DNA of 20,729 nt from JAVBMC01 sp031552845. GTDB taxonomy: Bacteria; Verrucomicrobiota; Kiritimatiellia; RFP12; DVOR01. Numbering within the stretch: position 1 is the stretch's first letter; every line of letters starts with the position of its first letter. The notes below the pieces were generated by a model. The model worked only from the letters and a program-made list of their open reading frames with translations. It did not search any database and was not told where the DNA came from. Where the stretch lies: contig JAVBMC010000081.1 of NCBI GenBank assembly GCA_031552845.1, forward strand, positions 1 to 20,729, read 5' to 3'. Below, in pieces: positions 8,449 through 18,278 of this stretch. Position numbers and translations under genes: made by a program.

Positions 8449-11139
8449 TCAATAGATTAAGATTTGGGCGGGCATCGGCTTGAGATAGAGGTCTGTCCCT
8501 GCGACAATGCTACAAACCCAACCGGGCAATTCTGTCTTAAACCTTTGGGTGATTCCCTCTGACGCATGCATGAGATGAACTTGTTTAACATCGCCTGCTG
8601 GCACGGGAGTCGTAACCCAGGTTGTTCCCGTTCCGTTGACTGCACCATTGACAACTGTTTTAGCTAAGAGCATTGTCACGGCATAACCAGAGCTGTCCGC
8701 AAATGTAAGATCACCGTTAATCTCGACAGCTGCGGTGTCTGCACGGAGGATTGCATCTTCGGCCACCGACATGCCGCTGGCACAAGTTCCGGAGATGCCC
8801 AAGGTGCCGGTCTTGATTTCAATGCCGCCTGTGAGGGAGTTGCTGGGGGCTGTAATCATCAGCGTGCCAGCACCTTCTTTGATAAGCTTGCCGATCATCG
8901 GGGTCTTCGGCACAAATGTATCATCTGCAAAGTTGAGGTCAATGCACAGGTCATTCTCTGCCGCTCCGTCGCCAATGTCAAATGTCACGTTTCCGCTGAG
9001 CCTGCATTCGGACATAAAAGCTGCATTATCGGTTGTGCTCGTGATGAGCACGCTGTTTGTATTAAAGGTGTTTCCTGCGAAAGTCAAGCGATTGCTCAGC
9101 GTAACCGCATTGGCATTCCCAACGAGAGAATGGTTGACCGTCAACGGTACATAGGATACATCCTCAAGGATGTTGGATATGATGAGGTTATTGCCCACCG
9201 TTAAGATGGGGCCGCTACGATTGCTTGATGTATTCCTTGAAAGCACCATCGTTGTTCCGGCAAACACGGCATCGTTTGCCACATTGTCACGACCGCTCGA
9301 CCCAATGGTATAAGTCCCGCCATAAAGATAGAGGTTTTGATTGTTTTGCACGCCGCCGCCTCCCCCTCCATGTTCGTGGGAGCCCCCATACATGATCAGG
9401 TTGCGGAATGTTTCTGCACCGCCGTTACCGGAGTTTCCGGCACCTGTCTTAAGACGCGATGTTCCGGAGTAAATAATAATATCGGCAGTTTCATCATTTA
9501 ACTGATGATCGTATTGCACTACGCCGCCGTCAATTACCAATTGACCCTGAATTGCGGTGTTGGCTGTCGAACGTGCCAGGCGTAGATAAGCACCTCTTCC
9601 GACGGTAATGCGCCCTGTGTAAGTGTTTTCATACGCGCCATCCAGTTGAACCAGCGACCAGCTTGATGGATTACCAAAAAAAGAAACGCCTTCCGGTGCG
9701 ACGTTTGTAAAGATTGACGAGATGTTTACAGATCCCTTTGCAACCCCGTTATCTATCCCTTTTGTATCGCGCAAATAGAACAGTCCGGAACTTCCGCTGA
9801 AATCAAGCAAGGGCACTTTCAGAACAATCACATCATTTGTTGTGGGGGTGCCGCTAACTGTTTGCTGCGCATAAATCATGCCGCTGGCCACCCGCAGGGT
9901 GGTCTCGGCAAGAGCGTTATCATTACTGATGGTAATCCCCATGTCGTTTCCTGTGCCGGTGTTCAGCAGCATGAGTGAGTTAACAGTCGTCATTGGATCG
10001 GTTAAGGTGACCGCAATAGGGGCGTCGGTGGTGGGGAGGCGAACGTTGTTCAGAGCGGTTGATCCGGATTCGAGCGTATCCGTGTATTCTGTTGTACTGT
10101 CGAGCAAACGGATGCCATATGTGCTGTTGTAGGTGGCAAACCCCATGCCATATCCCGCGGTTGTGGTGTCGGCAATGGTGCCCTTCATAATGGGGGTTTG
10201 GGCCTCTAGGCCATCGGCTGTGCCCAAGAGAATGGGCGCGGCATCAAATATCACATTTGCGGCTTGCCCTGCGGTGGTTGCCATATCCACTGTTCCTAGA
10301 TTAGTGCCTTTGAAGAGGGTGACTCCTCCATTATGGTTGTAGGCAGTGGCGGTGAGCGTATGCTTGAAGGCTTTTCCTGCGAGGAGGTTTACGCTGAGTA
10401 TTCCCGAGTTACAGGTCAAAGATCCATCGATTTTCGTTGTAACCGGGCGCGATTCGGTACTTTGATTCAAGTATAATGTTGCGTAGCCCAAGTCCTGCGA
10501 GACATTCTTCATCCGCGGAACCGTACTGTATCCCAAAAACTCAGCAGTTCCGCCGGTACTGCTGCGCAAGGAAATGTCGGTGTCAATGGCACCCGAGCCG
10601 GAGTTGACTTTGAAGCCCCCCTCCATGAATATCGTTCCCGGGCCGATAAACCCTCCCTTAAATTCTTTTGTGCCGTTTGCAGTCGCCAACGTTAGAGCAT
10701 GCTCTTGTAGATAGACCGAACTGGCTGCGGTGGTTGTTCCGGAGCGCAATAACCATGACTGATCGGTTGTTAACCGAATTGTGGGGGTAATTTCCCATGC
10801 CTTCATATTGCCGGCGGAAGTGGTTAATCCTTGTCTTCCCAAGTAAAGGTTTTGAGCAGCTGTACCGGTGAGCTTAACAGTGAAGTCCTTGTTCGTGCTT
10901 GCATCAGCGATAAAACCTGCCCATGTCAAGTCACTAGGAGCGGCGACAGTGAGACTTTGAGGAGAAATTTGGGCCTGCATGAGGACAGTGTCAGCCGCAG
11001 CAGGAACTGCCCCGCCAACCCAGCTTGTAGGGCTGTCTAATGGACCTTTCACAGTCATATCGTACTCGATAGTCGCAGCTTGCAGGGCAAACCCGAGAAA
11101 TCCGGCGGAAGCCAGAGTCAATGTGCGTGTCTTTTTCAT
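8449..11139 (-). CDS. Secreted beta-helix protein, tandem paralogue 3
   Basis: The protein has 896 residues. GGAAGGAAA (11145-11153) precedes the ATG. The signal peptide is residues 1-21, ending FALQA. Residues 19-43 are identical to those of paralogue 2 just upstream, and the last 147 residues (from GKLIKEGAGT) are also very similar, so the two look like a recent tandem duplicate pair. The array motif Y26-x5-G32-x7-W40-x-GG-x-VP46 is present. A PATR-like repeat (NTYTGRITVG) lies at about 505-545 and a classic one (GAGTLMI, then NSLTGGIEI, then GTL) at about 750-785. It ends PMPAQILIY with the shared tail. No autotransporter barrel, PEP-CTERM or transmembrane segment is visible near the C-terminus. 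The product is probably exported; its function is not known. Confidence 0.87.
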   Translation of the reverse strand: MKKTRTLTLASAGFLGFALQAATIEYDMTVKGPLDSPTSWVGGAVPAAADTVLMQAQISPQSLTVAAPSDLTWAGFIADASTNKDFTVKLTGTAAQNLYLGRQGLTTSAGNMKAWEITPTIRLTTDQSWLLRSGTTTAASSVYLQEHALTLATANGTKEFKGGFIGPGTIFMEGGFKVNSGSGAIDTDISLRSSTGGTAEFLGYSTVPRMKNVSQDLGYATLYLNQSTESRPVTTKIDGSLTCNSGILSVNLLAGKAFKHTLTATAYNHNGGVTLFKGTNLGTVDMATTAGQAANVIFDAAPILLGTADGLEAQTPIMKGTIADTTTAGYGMGFATYNSTYGIRLLDSTTEYTDTLESGSTALNNVRLPTTDAPIAVTLTDPMTTVNSLMLLNTGTGNDMGITISNDNALAETTLRVASGMIYAQQTVSGTPTTNDVIVLKVPLLDFSGSSGLFYLRDTKGIDNGVAKGSVNISSIFTNVAPEGVSFFGNPSSWSLVQLDGAYENTYTGRITVGRGAYLRLARSTANTAIQGQLVIDGGVVQYDHQLNDETADIIIYSGTSRLKTGAGNSGNGGAETFRNLIMYGGSHEHGGGGGGVQNNQNLYLYGGTYTIGSSGRDNVANDAVFAGTTMVLSRNTSSNRSGPILTVGNNLIISNILEDVSYVPLTVNHSLVGNANAVTLSNRLTFAGNTFNTNSVLITSTTDNAAFMSECRLSGNVTFDIGDGAAENDLCIDLNFADDTFVPKTPMIGKLIKEGAGTLMITAPSNSLTGGIEIKTGTLGISGTCASGMSVAEDAILRADTAAVEINGDLTFADSSGYAVTMLLAKTVVNGAVNGTGTTWVTTPVPAGDVKQVHLMHASEGITQRFKTELPGWVCSIVAGTDLYLKPMPAQILIY

Positions 11140-11215
11140 ATTAGTTTCCTTCCGTTATTACATGGAATTTGTTTGCATTGTCGCGTATTAAACAATAACT
11201 GTTTTCACAGTACAA

Positions 11216-13912
11216 TCAATAGACTAGAATCGTGGCGGGCATCGGCTTGAGGTATAGATCTGTTCCGCCTACAACACTGCAATGCCATCCGGGCAACTCC
11301 GTCTTGAACTTTTGAGTCATTCCTCCGGAAGCATGCATGAGATGCACTTGAGAAACATTGCTTGCCGGCATTGGAGAAGTAACCCACGTTATTCCAGTTC
11401 CGCTGACCGCACCATTGACAACTGTCTTTGCCCCAAGCGTTGAGACGGCATACGTGGAATTGTGTTCAAACATAAGGTCACCGTTAATTTCAACAGTAGC
11501 GGTGTCTACGCGGAGAGTTGCTTCCTCGGCGACAGACATACCACTGGCGAAATATCCGGAGACTGCCAGAGTGCCAGCATTGATTTCAATGCCGCCGGTG
11601 AGCGTGTTGGTTGCCGATGTAATCATCAGCGTGCCTGCACCTTCCTTGACAAGCCTCCCTGGAACAGCAGAGGAGCCAGTAGCATCATCTGCGAAAGTCA
11701 AATCCATTTCAAGATCATTGACGGCAGCACCGTCGCCGATATCAAAGACTACAGTGCCGTTGAGAGCACATTCGGCATGCTTGGCTGTTTCCTCGGCGAG
11801 ATTGTACTCGCGCTTGATCAACGTGCTGTTAGTGTTAATTGCATTGCCGACAAACACTAGCTGATTACTTAGGACAAGCGTAGGGGCATTACGATAAGTC
11901 GACCATCCGATTGTCATTGGGATGTATTGCGCCGTTTCCACTGTATTGGAGATTGTCAGCGTATCGCCTATAGTGAATATCGGTCCGCTGCGGTCACTGG
12001 CAGAGTTGCTTCGGATGGTCATAACAGTTCCGGCCAGCATTACGTCATGCGCGACATTCATGCGCGTTGATCGATACATAGTAAACGTGCCGCCATAAAG
12101 ATAGAGATTTTGATTGCCTTGTGTTCCTCCGGAATCAGCACCAAGGGTGTGACCTCCTCCAAACATGGTAAAATTCCTGAATACTTCGCTTCCTCCGCTG
12201 CCGGAATTACTGTCACCTGCTCTGATTAATGAGCTTCCGCAGTAGAGAATTATGTCTGATGTATCATCATCCAGCTGGTTATAGTATTGTGCCCCGCCAC
12301 CATTAATCACCAGTGTGCCTCGAATTGCCGTGTTTGCAGTGGCCGCCTGTGGACGTAAATAAACGCCTCTGCCAACTGTGATGCGGCCCGTATAGGAGTT
12401 TTCGGTTGAGTTTTCCAGGTAAACAGGCCATGAGGCATCTATTGGTCCATGGAACGTAATGCCTTCAGGGGCAACATTGGTGAAGATGGACTTAATACGA
12501 AGCGCACCTTTTGCATTGCCATTTGATGTGCCTTTTGTATCACGTACAAAAATTAATCCAGCCTGATTGTTGAAATCCAAAAACGGTACTTGTAGAATAA
12601 TAGCGTCATTTGTGGTGGCGGTACCGCTCACAGTCTGTTGCGCATAAATCATGCCGCTGGCGACTCGCAATGTACTGTTAGGCAGATCGCCATTAATTGT
12701 AATGCCTGTCAAGTCTCCCGGACCGGTATTAATCAGTGTAAGGGAGTTGACTGTGGTTAACGCATCGGTTAACGTTGTTACAAGCGGTGCGTCTGCTGTT
12801 GTCAATCGGACGTTGTTCAAAGCATCCTGTCCTGATATTAACTCTGCATCGTATTCTGTCTCGAAATCAAGTAAACGAACGCCATATGTTTCGTCATAGG
12901 TTGCAAAGCCCATTCCTCTGCCTGCTGTGGTCGTGTCTGCAACAGCACCCTTCATGATAGGCATCTGTGAGCCAATTCCCTCCTGATCGCCCAGTAGTGT
13001 AGGCGGTGTGTGGAAAATTATATTTGCCGACTGCCCCGTCGTGGTGTCTAAGTCAATAGTTCCAAGGTTGGTCCCCTTGAATAATGTCATGCCCCCAGTA
13101 TGATTATAGGCCATCGAATTAAGTATGTGTTTGTACGCAGCACTTTGCGAGACGTTGACATAAAGCAATCCAAAATTACAGTAGAGTGATCCATCCATTT
13201 GAGTCGTGGCGAGTTGTTTGAACCCTGCATCGTTTTGAGATAGGTCAAAGGTGTTGTATCCCAGATCTTGAGAAACATTGTTCACGCGTGGCACGGTGCT
13301 ATATCCCAAAAACTGTGCCGTGGCATTGGCTATGCTACGGAGCGAAAGATCGGTCGCTACCGCACTTTGCTTTGAGTAAACTCTAAACCCCGCTTCGCCG
13401 ATGATTGTTCCTGGACCCACAAACCCCATCTTAAAGTCTTTTGTTGCCCCACCGCTCGCCAGTGTCAAAGTATGCTCCTGTAAGTTTACACGATTGGTAA
13501 AAGCAACGGTGCCGGATTGCAATGTCCATGTCTGATCAGCTGTTAGGCGAACCGTTGGTTGGATTTCGGAGGAGCTTGACATGTTCGTGGCTATGTTTAA
13601 GCCCTCTTTGCCCAAGTAAAGGCTTTGAGCACCGGTGCCGGTAAGTTTAACCGTGAAGGTCTTGTTTGAGCCTGCATCAACAGCGAATCCACCCCATGTT
13701 AGATCACCTGGAGCCGCAAGACTGATGCTTTGGCTCGTTTGCTCGGCCTGAACGAGAACCGTATCATCCGCCGTTGGAATTACGCCACCAACCCAGCTGG
13801 TTGGGCTATCCAATGGACCTTTGACGGTCATGTCGTACTCTATTGTCGCAGCTTGTAGAACAAGCCCAAGTAATCCGGCCAACGCCAGAGTCAATGCATG
13901 TATCTTATTCAT
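11216..13912 (-). CDS. Secreted beta-helix protein, tandem paralogue 2
   Basis: The protein has 898 residues. AAAGGAAT at about 13917-13924 precedes the ATG. The signal peptide is residues 1-21 (ending LVLQA), followed by the Y26-x5-G32-x7-W40-x-GG-x-IP46 start motif. The middle carries the array block MGFATYDETYGVRLLD and the LRVASGMIYAQQTV segment. PATR-type repeats are at about 500-545 (NSYTGRITVG) and 752-787 (GAGTLMI, then NTLTGGIEI, then GTLAVSG). The C-terminal block has HLMHASGGM, GW and GTDLYLK, and ends PMPATILVY. It is closest to paralogue 3. It lies 58 bases downstream of paralogue 1 with no terminator between, so co-transcription is likely. The two copies look intact, without frameshift. 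Function is unknown; surface display is inference. Confidence 0.87.
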   Translation of the reverse strand: MNKIHALTLALAGLLGLVLQAATIEYDMTVKGPLDSPTSWVGGVIPTADDTVLVQAEQTSQSISLAAPGDLTWGGFAVDAGSNKTFTVKLTGTGAQSLYLGKEGLNIATNMSSSSEIQPTVRLTADQTWTLQSGTVAFTNRVNLQEHTLTLASGGATKDFKMGFVGPGTIIGEAGFRVYSKQSAVATDLSLRSIANATAQFLGYSTVPRVNNVSQDLGYNTFDLSQNDAGFKQLATTQMDGSLYCNFGLLYVNVSQSAAYKHILNSMAYNHTGGMTLFKGTNLGTIDLDTTTGQSANIIFHTPPTLLGDQEGIGSQMPIMKGAVADTTTAGRGMGFATYDETYGVRLLDFETEYDAELISGQDALNNVRLTTADAPLVTTLTDALTTVNSLTLINTGPGDLTGITINGDLPNSTLRVASGMIYAQQTVSGTATTNDAIILQVPFLDFNNQAGLIFVRDTKGTSNGNAKGALRIKSIFTNVAPEGITFHGPIDASWPVYLENSTENSYTGRITVGRGVYLRPQAATANTAIRGTLVINGGGAQYYNQLDDDTSDIILYCGSSLIRAGDSNSGSGGSEVFRNFTMFGGGHTLGADSGGTQGNQNLYLYGGTFTMYRSTRMNVAHDVMLAGTVMTIRSNSASDRSGPIFTIGDTLTISNTVETAQYIPMTIGWSTYRNAPTLVLSNQLVFVGNAINTNSTLIKREYNLAEETAKHAECALNGTVVFDIGDGAAVNDLEMDLTFADDATGSSAVPGRLVKEGAGTLMITSATNTLTGGIEINAGTLAVSGYFASGMSVAEEATLRVDTATVEINGDLMFEHNSTYAVSTLGAKTVVNGAVSGTGITWVTSPMPASNVSQVHLMHASGGMTQKFKTELPGWHCSVVGGTDLYLKPMPATILVY

Positions 13913-13970
13913 GGTTATTCCTTTCGTTCTTTTCTTGTAGCGCGCAAATAGTGTGATGGAAAGTTAACGC

Positions 13971-16676
13971 TTAAAACAATTGGATGCGCGTGGGCATGTT
14001 TTTCCGCAACCAAAGTTGATTGCCGCCAGTAACGATTGCTTTCCACTTAGGATCGGGATAGGTGAATGTGGCATTGATGCCGCCGGAGGCGGTCATTAAT
14101 AACACTCGCTCAATACTGTCATCAGTAGGCGCCGGATAGGTGACCGGCACGGGGGCTTCGGCGGTGACAGCACCGTTGACAGTCAAAAGACTGCCTTGCA
14201 CTCCGGCATAGGCCGCGCCGGCTTTGAAAATCAGGTTCCCGTTGATTTCGGCGGTGTCGGAGTCAACGCGTAACTCGGTCTCGCTCTCAACCTCAAAACC
14301 GCTGGCGAAGTAGCCCGTGATGGCCAATGTGCCCGCGTTGATTGTAACACCTCCTGTAAGGGTATTGGTGGAGGCAGAGAGGAGCAGGGTGCCTGCGCCG
14401 GTTTTAATGAGCCGTCCTGCTGTCGTCCCATTGTCAACAAGCGAGAGGTCCATTTCCAGATCGTTTACTGCCGCACCATCACTGATATTGAACGTTATAT
14501 CACCTGTGAGGCGGCATTCCGCTAGCCAGTAAGTCGCCGGGGGTGCGCTTGGGTAAGTGCGTGAAATGAGTACGCTGTTGGTGTTGAGGTCGTTTCCGTA
14601 AACGTTGAGTCCCCCGAAGGGAGCCAAGAATGCAGGACCACTATTGCCGGCCCATGCGATGTTGATCGGGTTATATTGCGTTGTTGAGAGCGTGTTGGAG
14701 ATGGTCATATCGCTGCCGACAACAATTGAAGGCGAGCCTCGTCCGGAACTGGGTGCGTTATGGCTCAATCCAATTGTTGTTCCGGTCATCAGAAGGTTGG
14801 TGGCCGTTAAACGAGCTGCCCGAGAAAGTGTCATGGTTCCGGCATAAAGTTTGACATCCCGGCAGGTTTGTGCCCCGCCACCATCGGAACCAACGGTATG
14901 TGAGCCGCCGAACATAGTGAAGTCCCGGAACGTTTCGCCACCGTAACTTCCGGAATTCCATGCACCGTCTCTAATCAAGGTGTTGCCGGAATAAAGGATT
15001 ACATCAGCCGTATAGTCATCGAGATTGTTATTCCATTGAGTCATACCGCCGTCAATAATCAATGTGCCGCGTACCGCTGTGTTTGCTGTTCCGCCAGCAC
15101 TGGCAAGCCGTAGAAAGGCACCTTTGGCAACGGTAATGCGGCCTGTATAGGTGTTGGCGGCATTACCTTCAAGATAAATGGGATAGTTTGCGTTAATGGG
15201 ACCGCAAAGTAAAATACCTTCCGGTGCGACATTGGTAAAGGCGGATTTAATCCGTAGCGGAGCACTTAGTGCATAATTGTTGGCGCCCTTCATGTCGCGT
15301 ACATAAATGATGCCAGGTTGATTGTTGAAGTCCAATGCAGACATTTGCAGGCTGATCGTGTTGGTGACAGTAGGAGTGACGACCACACTCTGTTGCGCAT
15401 AAATCATACCGCTGTTGATTCGAAGAGTCTCATTCCCGCTTGAGCCCGCGATAGTGATGCCAGCAGCGTTGGTTGTCGAGGTATTAATCAGAGTCAGTGA
15501 ATTGATGGTGCTGAGCTCGTCTTCCAAAGTAATTGAAATCGGCTGATCGTCTGTAATGGCTAGCCGTACATTGGTGAGGTCTGCCTGTGCAGAGGTGATT
15601 GTATCGGTGTACTCTGTTTCAAAGTCGAGCAGGCGGACGCCATAGTCTGTGTCGTACGTCGCAAATCCCATACCATAACCGCCGGTTGTCGTATCTGCAA
15701 CTGCGCCTTTCATGATTGGGACCGTCGCGCCGGTGCCATCTACCTCTCCTAAAAGAACAGGGGCTGACTGGGTGAATATTAGATTGGCGGAAACTCCAGT
15801 GGTTGTTGTCAGGTTGGTTAAGCCGAAATCAGATCCCCTGAAAAGCGTGATGCCTCCCTCATGAATATAGGAGGCGGCTTGAAGAAGATGTTTGTAGGCG
15901 CGCGAACCGGCCTGTGTAATTTGCATGATGAGGCCGCCGCTCTCGCAGGTGATTGGCCCCGCAATCGTATTTGTTACCGACCTATTATACGTGGTGGTGT
16001 TGTTCGAAAACTCAATGCCTACATATCCCTTGTTCATGATGATGGACTTAGCACGCGATGTTGCACCTGCTTGTCCTAGAAATTGCATGTTATACGTGAA
16101 GTTATAAGCCTCTGAGGTCAGGTCTACATCATCTAGCACACATCCATCAACAAGCGTCATATAGGAGTGCAGGACGCTGAGTGTCCCTGGGCCATACAAT
16201 GAGCTCTTGATCTCTTTCTTGGCTCCACCGTTGATTTCGAGCGTGTGATTTTGGAGCGTGACTGTGCCTTCAACGCCGAGTCCACCGGATCCGGCATTCC
16301 AAATTTGATCGGTTGTGAGGTAGGTTGGTGCCTTGAGGACGACGTTTTTTATGTTGCCGGATGATGTCTGAAATCCCAGCGCGCCTAAGTAGAGCTTGAA
16401 TCCCGTAGAGATGGTGATGCTGAAGTCTTTGTCCAACGCATTGATGTAGGCACCGCCCCATGTGGTGTCTTCACCAAGATTGACCGTTATAGTCTGGCTC
16501 GTCTTAGTAGACTCAAACCATGCTTGGTCATTGGCACCTGGAACAATACCGCCTTCCCAGCTCTCGGGACTATTTAAAGGTCCGTTGTCCAAGGTTTTGT
16601 AGCGGATGATGTCGGAGTAACCAATGCAGGCCATAGAGGCCGTCAGAGCAATAACGATCAATCTTGATGTTTTCAT
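13971..16676 (-). CDS. Secreted beta-helix protein, tandem paralogue 1
   Basis: The protein has 901 residues and is the first and longest of the array. AAAGGAG at 16681-16687 precedes the ATG by four bases and overlaps the TAA stop of the GH5 gene (16686-16688). This indicates one transcript and probable translational coupling. The signal peptide is about residues 1-21 (ending IGYS), and Y26, G32, W40, GG43 and P46 fall exactly as in the other copies. Shared central blocks are MGFATYDTDYGVRLLD and LRINSGMIYAQQSV. PATR-like repeats occur at mid-protein (NTYTGRITVA) and at 754-789 (GAGTLLL, then NTLTGGVTI, then GTLAITG). The C-terminal block has VLLMTASGGI, W and GGNQLWL, and ends PTRIQLF. Function is unknown; its position next to the GH5 gene suggests a role at the cell surface in glycan use. 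Confidence 0.87.
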   Translation of the reverse strand: MKTSRLIVIALTASMACIGYSDIIRYKTLDNGPLNSPESWEGGIVPGANDQAWFESTKTSQTITVNLGEDTTWGGAYINALDKDFSITISTGFKLYLGALGFQTSSGNIKNVVLKAPTYLTTDQIWNAGSGGLGVEGTVTLQNHTLEINGGAKKEIKSSLYGPGTLSVLHSYMTLVDGCVLDDVDLTSEAYNFTYNMQFLGQAGATSRAKSIIMNKGYVGIEFSNNTTTYNRSVTNTIAGPITCESGGLIMQITQAGSRAYKHLLQAASYIHEGGITLFRGSDFGLTNLTTTTGVSANLIFTQSAPVLLGEVDGTGATVPIMKGAVADTTTGGYGMGFATYDTDYGVRLLDFETEYTDTITSAQADLTNVRLAITDDQPISITLEDELSTINSLTLINTSTTNAAGITIAGSSGNETLRINSGMIYAQQSVVVTPTVTNTISLQMSALDFNNQPGIIYVRDMKGANNYALSAPLRIKSAFTNVAPEGILLCGPINANYPIYLEGNAANTYTGRITVAKGAFLRLASAGGTANTAVRGTLIIDGGMTQWNNNLDDYTADVILYSGNTLIRDGAWNSGSYGGETFRDFTMFGGSHTVGSDGGGAQTCRDVKLYAGTMTLSRAARLTATNLLMTGTTIGLSHNAPSSGRGSPSIVVGSDMTISNTLSTTQYNPINIAWAGNSGPAFLAPFGGLNVYGNDLNTNSVLISRTYPSAPPATYWLAECRLTGDITFNISDGAAVNDLEMDLSLVDNGTTAGRLIKTGAGTLLLSASTNTLTGGVTINAGTLAITGYFASGFEVESETELRVDSDTAEINGNLIFKAGAAYAGVQGSLLTVNGAVTAEAPVPVTYPAPTDDSIERVLLMTASGGINATFTYPDPKWKAIVTGGNQLWLRKNMPTRIQLF

Positions 16677-16685
16677 GACACTCCT

Positions 16686-18278
16686 TTATCGTAGCTTCTT
16701 GTTTTCGAATTGTTTGCCGTTGAGGGCGTCTTTGGCGTGCACGCCCCAGTATTCGGTGGGTTCGTAGTTCCAGTTTTTGAGGAGGCAGGGAGAGGATTTG
16801 GGGTGGAAGCACCAGGCTGTCCAGTTGAGGCGGTATTTTTGCATGATGCCGAGCATGTCTGCATACCAGGTCTCGGGGCCTTCCCAGGCGGATTCGGGGA
16901 TGAAGGGCATACGGTCGGGTTGGCAGCCGACTTCGCCGACGAGAATGGGGTACTTTTCTGCCGCGTCGAGGAAGGATTTCTGCCAGCCGCGTTTCCAGGG
17001 GTAGACGTGGGTTTCGTACATGATACCATTGCCTTGGGGGGTATCGGTGAGGGCGAAGCCTTTGAGAATGCCGGAGAGGTCATAGGCCCAGTCGAGTGCG
17101 CCGGCGGAGAGGAGGTTGCGGGCGCCGTTCTTGCGGATGATTTCGACGAGTTTCTGGGTGCCGATGGAGTGGAACTTGCGGACGGCTTCGGTGTTCTCGG
17201 AGAAGACGCCTTCTTTCTGCTTGGGCTTGTCGCTGACCCAGCCGCCATCGCGCCAGACTTCCCAACTGATGCCGTGGGGCTCGTTGAGGAGGCCGAAGAT
17301 CACGCCGGGGTGGTTGCGGTAACGGGTGGAGACGTCGAGCCAGAAGTCGGCATGGTTCTGCGTGGGGGCGCGGTATTCGTGGAGGTCGATGACGACGTAG
17401 ACGCCGCGTTTTTGGCAGGTGTCGACGACATTGTCAACGAGCGCGCGGTATTTGACGCCTTTGTCGTTCTGCCACGGACCTACACCGAACCAGAACTTAG
17501 CCGCGACTGCGAGGCGGATGACGTTGGCATTCCATTGTTTGGTGCAGACTTCGACGGATTCCATGATGTGTTCGCCACCGGCGGACCATTCCATGGAGCA
17601 GAGCGCGACGCCTTGGAGCCAGACTTCCTTACCGGTCTTTTTGGAGACGAGGCGGTTGCCTTTGACCATGAGTTCATCGAGCTTATACTCGGGGCTGATG
17701 GGCATGGGCTCGCAGCGTTTATAGTCAACGAAAGCAGCCTCCTCAAGCGGGATGACTTCTAGGACGAGGTCGTCGAGGTCAAGAACGCCTTCAGCGGTGT
17801 TGAACTGGCAGGGCATGATTTCGAGTATCTTGGCACCTTCGGGGATGGGCATGCCGAACTTGATCTCGCGCCATTCGCCTTTGCTGGTACCTTTGAATGC
17901 GGGGGCTTTGCCGCCGGGGAGCTTCTTGCCGTCGGCGTCTTTGAAGTCCATGATGATGCGGGCGTCATGCCACTTTTCTTTACCTTGCTTGACCTTGTCA
18001 TACCGGACGCGCGCGGTGAATTTGAATGCCTTGGCATCTTTGGCGATGTTGATCTGTTTGTAGAACATCGGCATCTTGGAGGTTCCGCCGGAATTGAGGC
18101 GCAGGAAGTGGTTGCCGCCTTCTTCGAGGTACTCGGCGAACTCGGACTTGCTCCAGTCTTTGGCGAATCCGTCGACTGCGGTTTCCATATTGCCGTTGGC
18201 AATGAAGTTTGGCCCCGCGTGGAGCAGGGTGGCGGTTGAGATAAGGAGGGCGGCAAGTTTGCCGGTGATGTTCTTCAT
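16686..18278 (-). CDS. Secreted GH5-family glycoside hydrolase with N-terminal CBM-like domain
   Basis: The protein has 530 residues. The signal peptide is 1-21 (ending LLHA). Residues about 22-175 form a CBM4/9-like beta-sandwich, opening NFIANGNMET and closing LDLDDLVLEV. The GH5 barrel covers about 200-515. The expected catalytic landmarks are all present: R255 (NVIRL), H300 (VIDLH), the NE pair N332-E333 (LLNEPHG, acid/base), H424 and Y426 (ETHVYP), nucleophile E449 (ILVGEVG) and W489 (WTAWC). GH5 enzymes cleave beta-1,4-glucans, mannans or related polysaccharides by a retaining mechanism; the subfamily and substrate cannot be fixed here. The ATG overlaps the regulator stop as ATGA, with AAAAGG upstream. 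The C-terminus (ENKKLR) lacks the tail of the beta-helix proteins, so it may follow a different export fate, such as periplasmic retention. Confidence 0.9.
   Translation of the reverse strand: MKNITGKLAALLISTATLLHAGPNFIANGNMETAVDGFAKDWSKSEFAEYLEEGGNHFLRLNSGGTSKMPMFYKQINIAKDAKAFKFTARVRYDKVKQGKEKWHDARIIMDFKDADGKKLPGGKAPAFKGTSKGEWREIKFGMPIPEGAKILEIMPCQFNTAEGVLDLDDLVLEVIPLEEAAFVDYKRCEPMPISPEYKLDELMVKGNRLVSKKTGKEVWLQGVALCSMEWSAGGEHIMESVEVCTKQWNANVIRLAVAAKFWFGVGPWQNDKGVKYRALVDNVVDTCQKRGVYVVIDLHEYRAPTQNHADFWLDVSTRYRNHPGVIFGLLNEPHGISWEVWRDGGWVSDKPKQKEGVFSENTEAVRKFHSIGTQKLVEIIRKNGARNLLSAGALDWAYDLSGILKGFALTDTPQGNGIMYETHVYPWKRGWQKSFLDAAEKYPILVGEVGCQPDRMPFIPESAWEGPETWYADMLGIMQKYRLNWTAWCFHPKSSPCLLKNWNYEPTEYWGVHAKDALNGKQFENKKLR

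Noticed and set aside
11198..11211. Small hairpin ACTGT-TTTC-ACAGT after paralogue 2 as a terminator
   Set aside because: The stem has only five base pairs and the downstream T-run is weak, so it is unlikely to stop transcription.
16614..16676. Lipoprotein signal in tandem paralogue 1 (Cys near residue 17)
   Set aside because: The residues before the Cys (SMA) do not match a lipobox, and the Cys is not conserved in the other copies.
16710..17762. A 350-codon open frame on the plus strand opposite the GH5 gene
   Set aside because: It is the antisense shadow of a GH5 gene with all catalytic residues in place. Its translation is low-complexity, and no start signal supports it.
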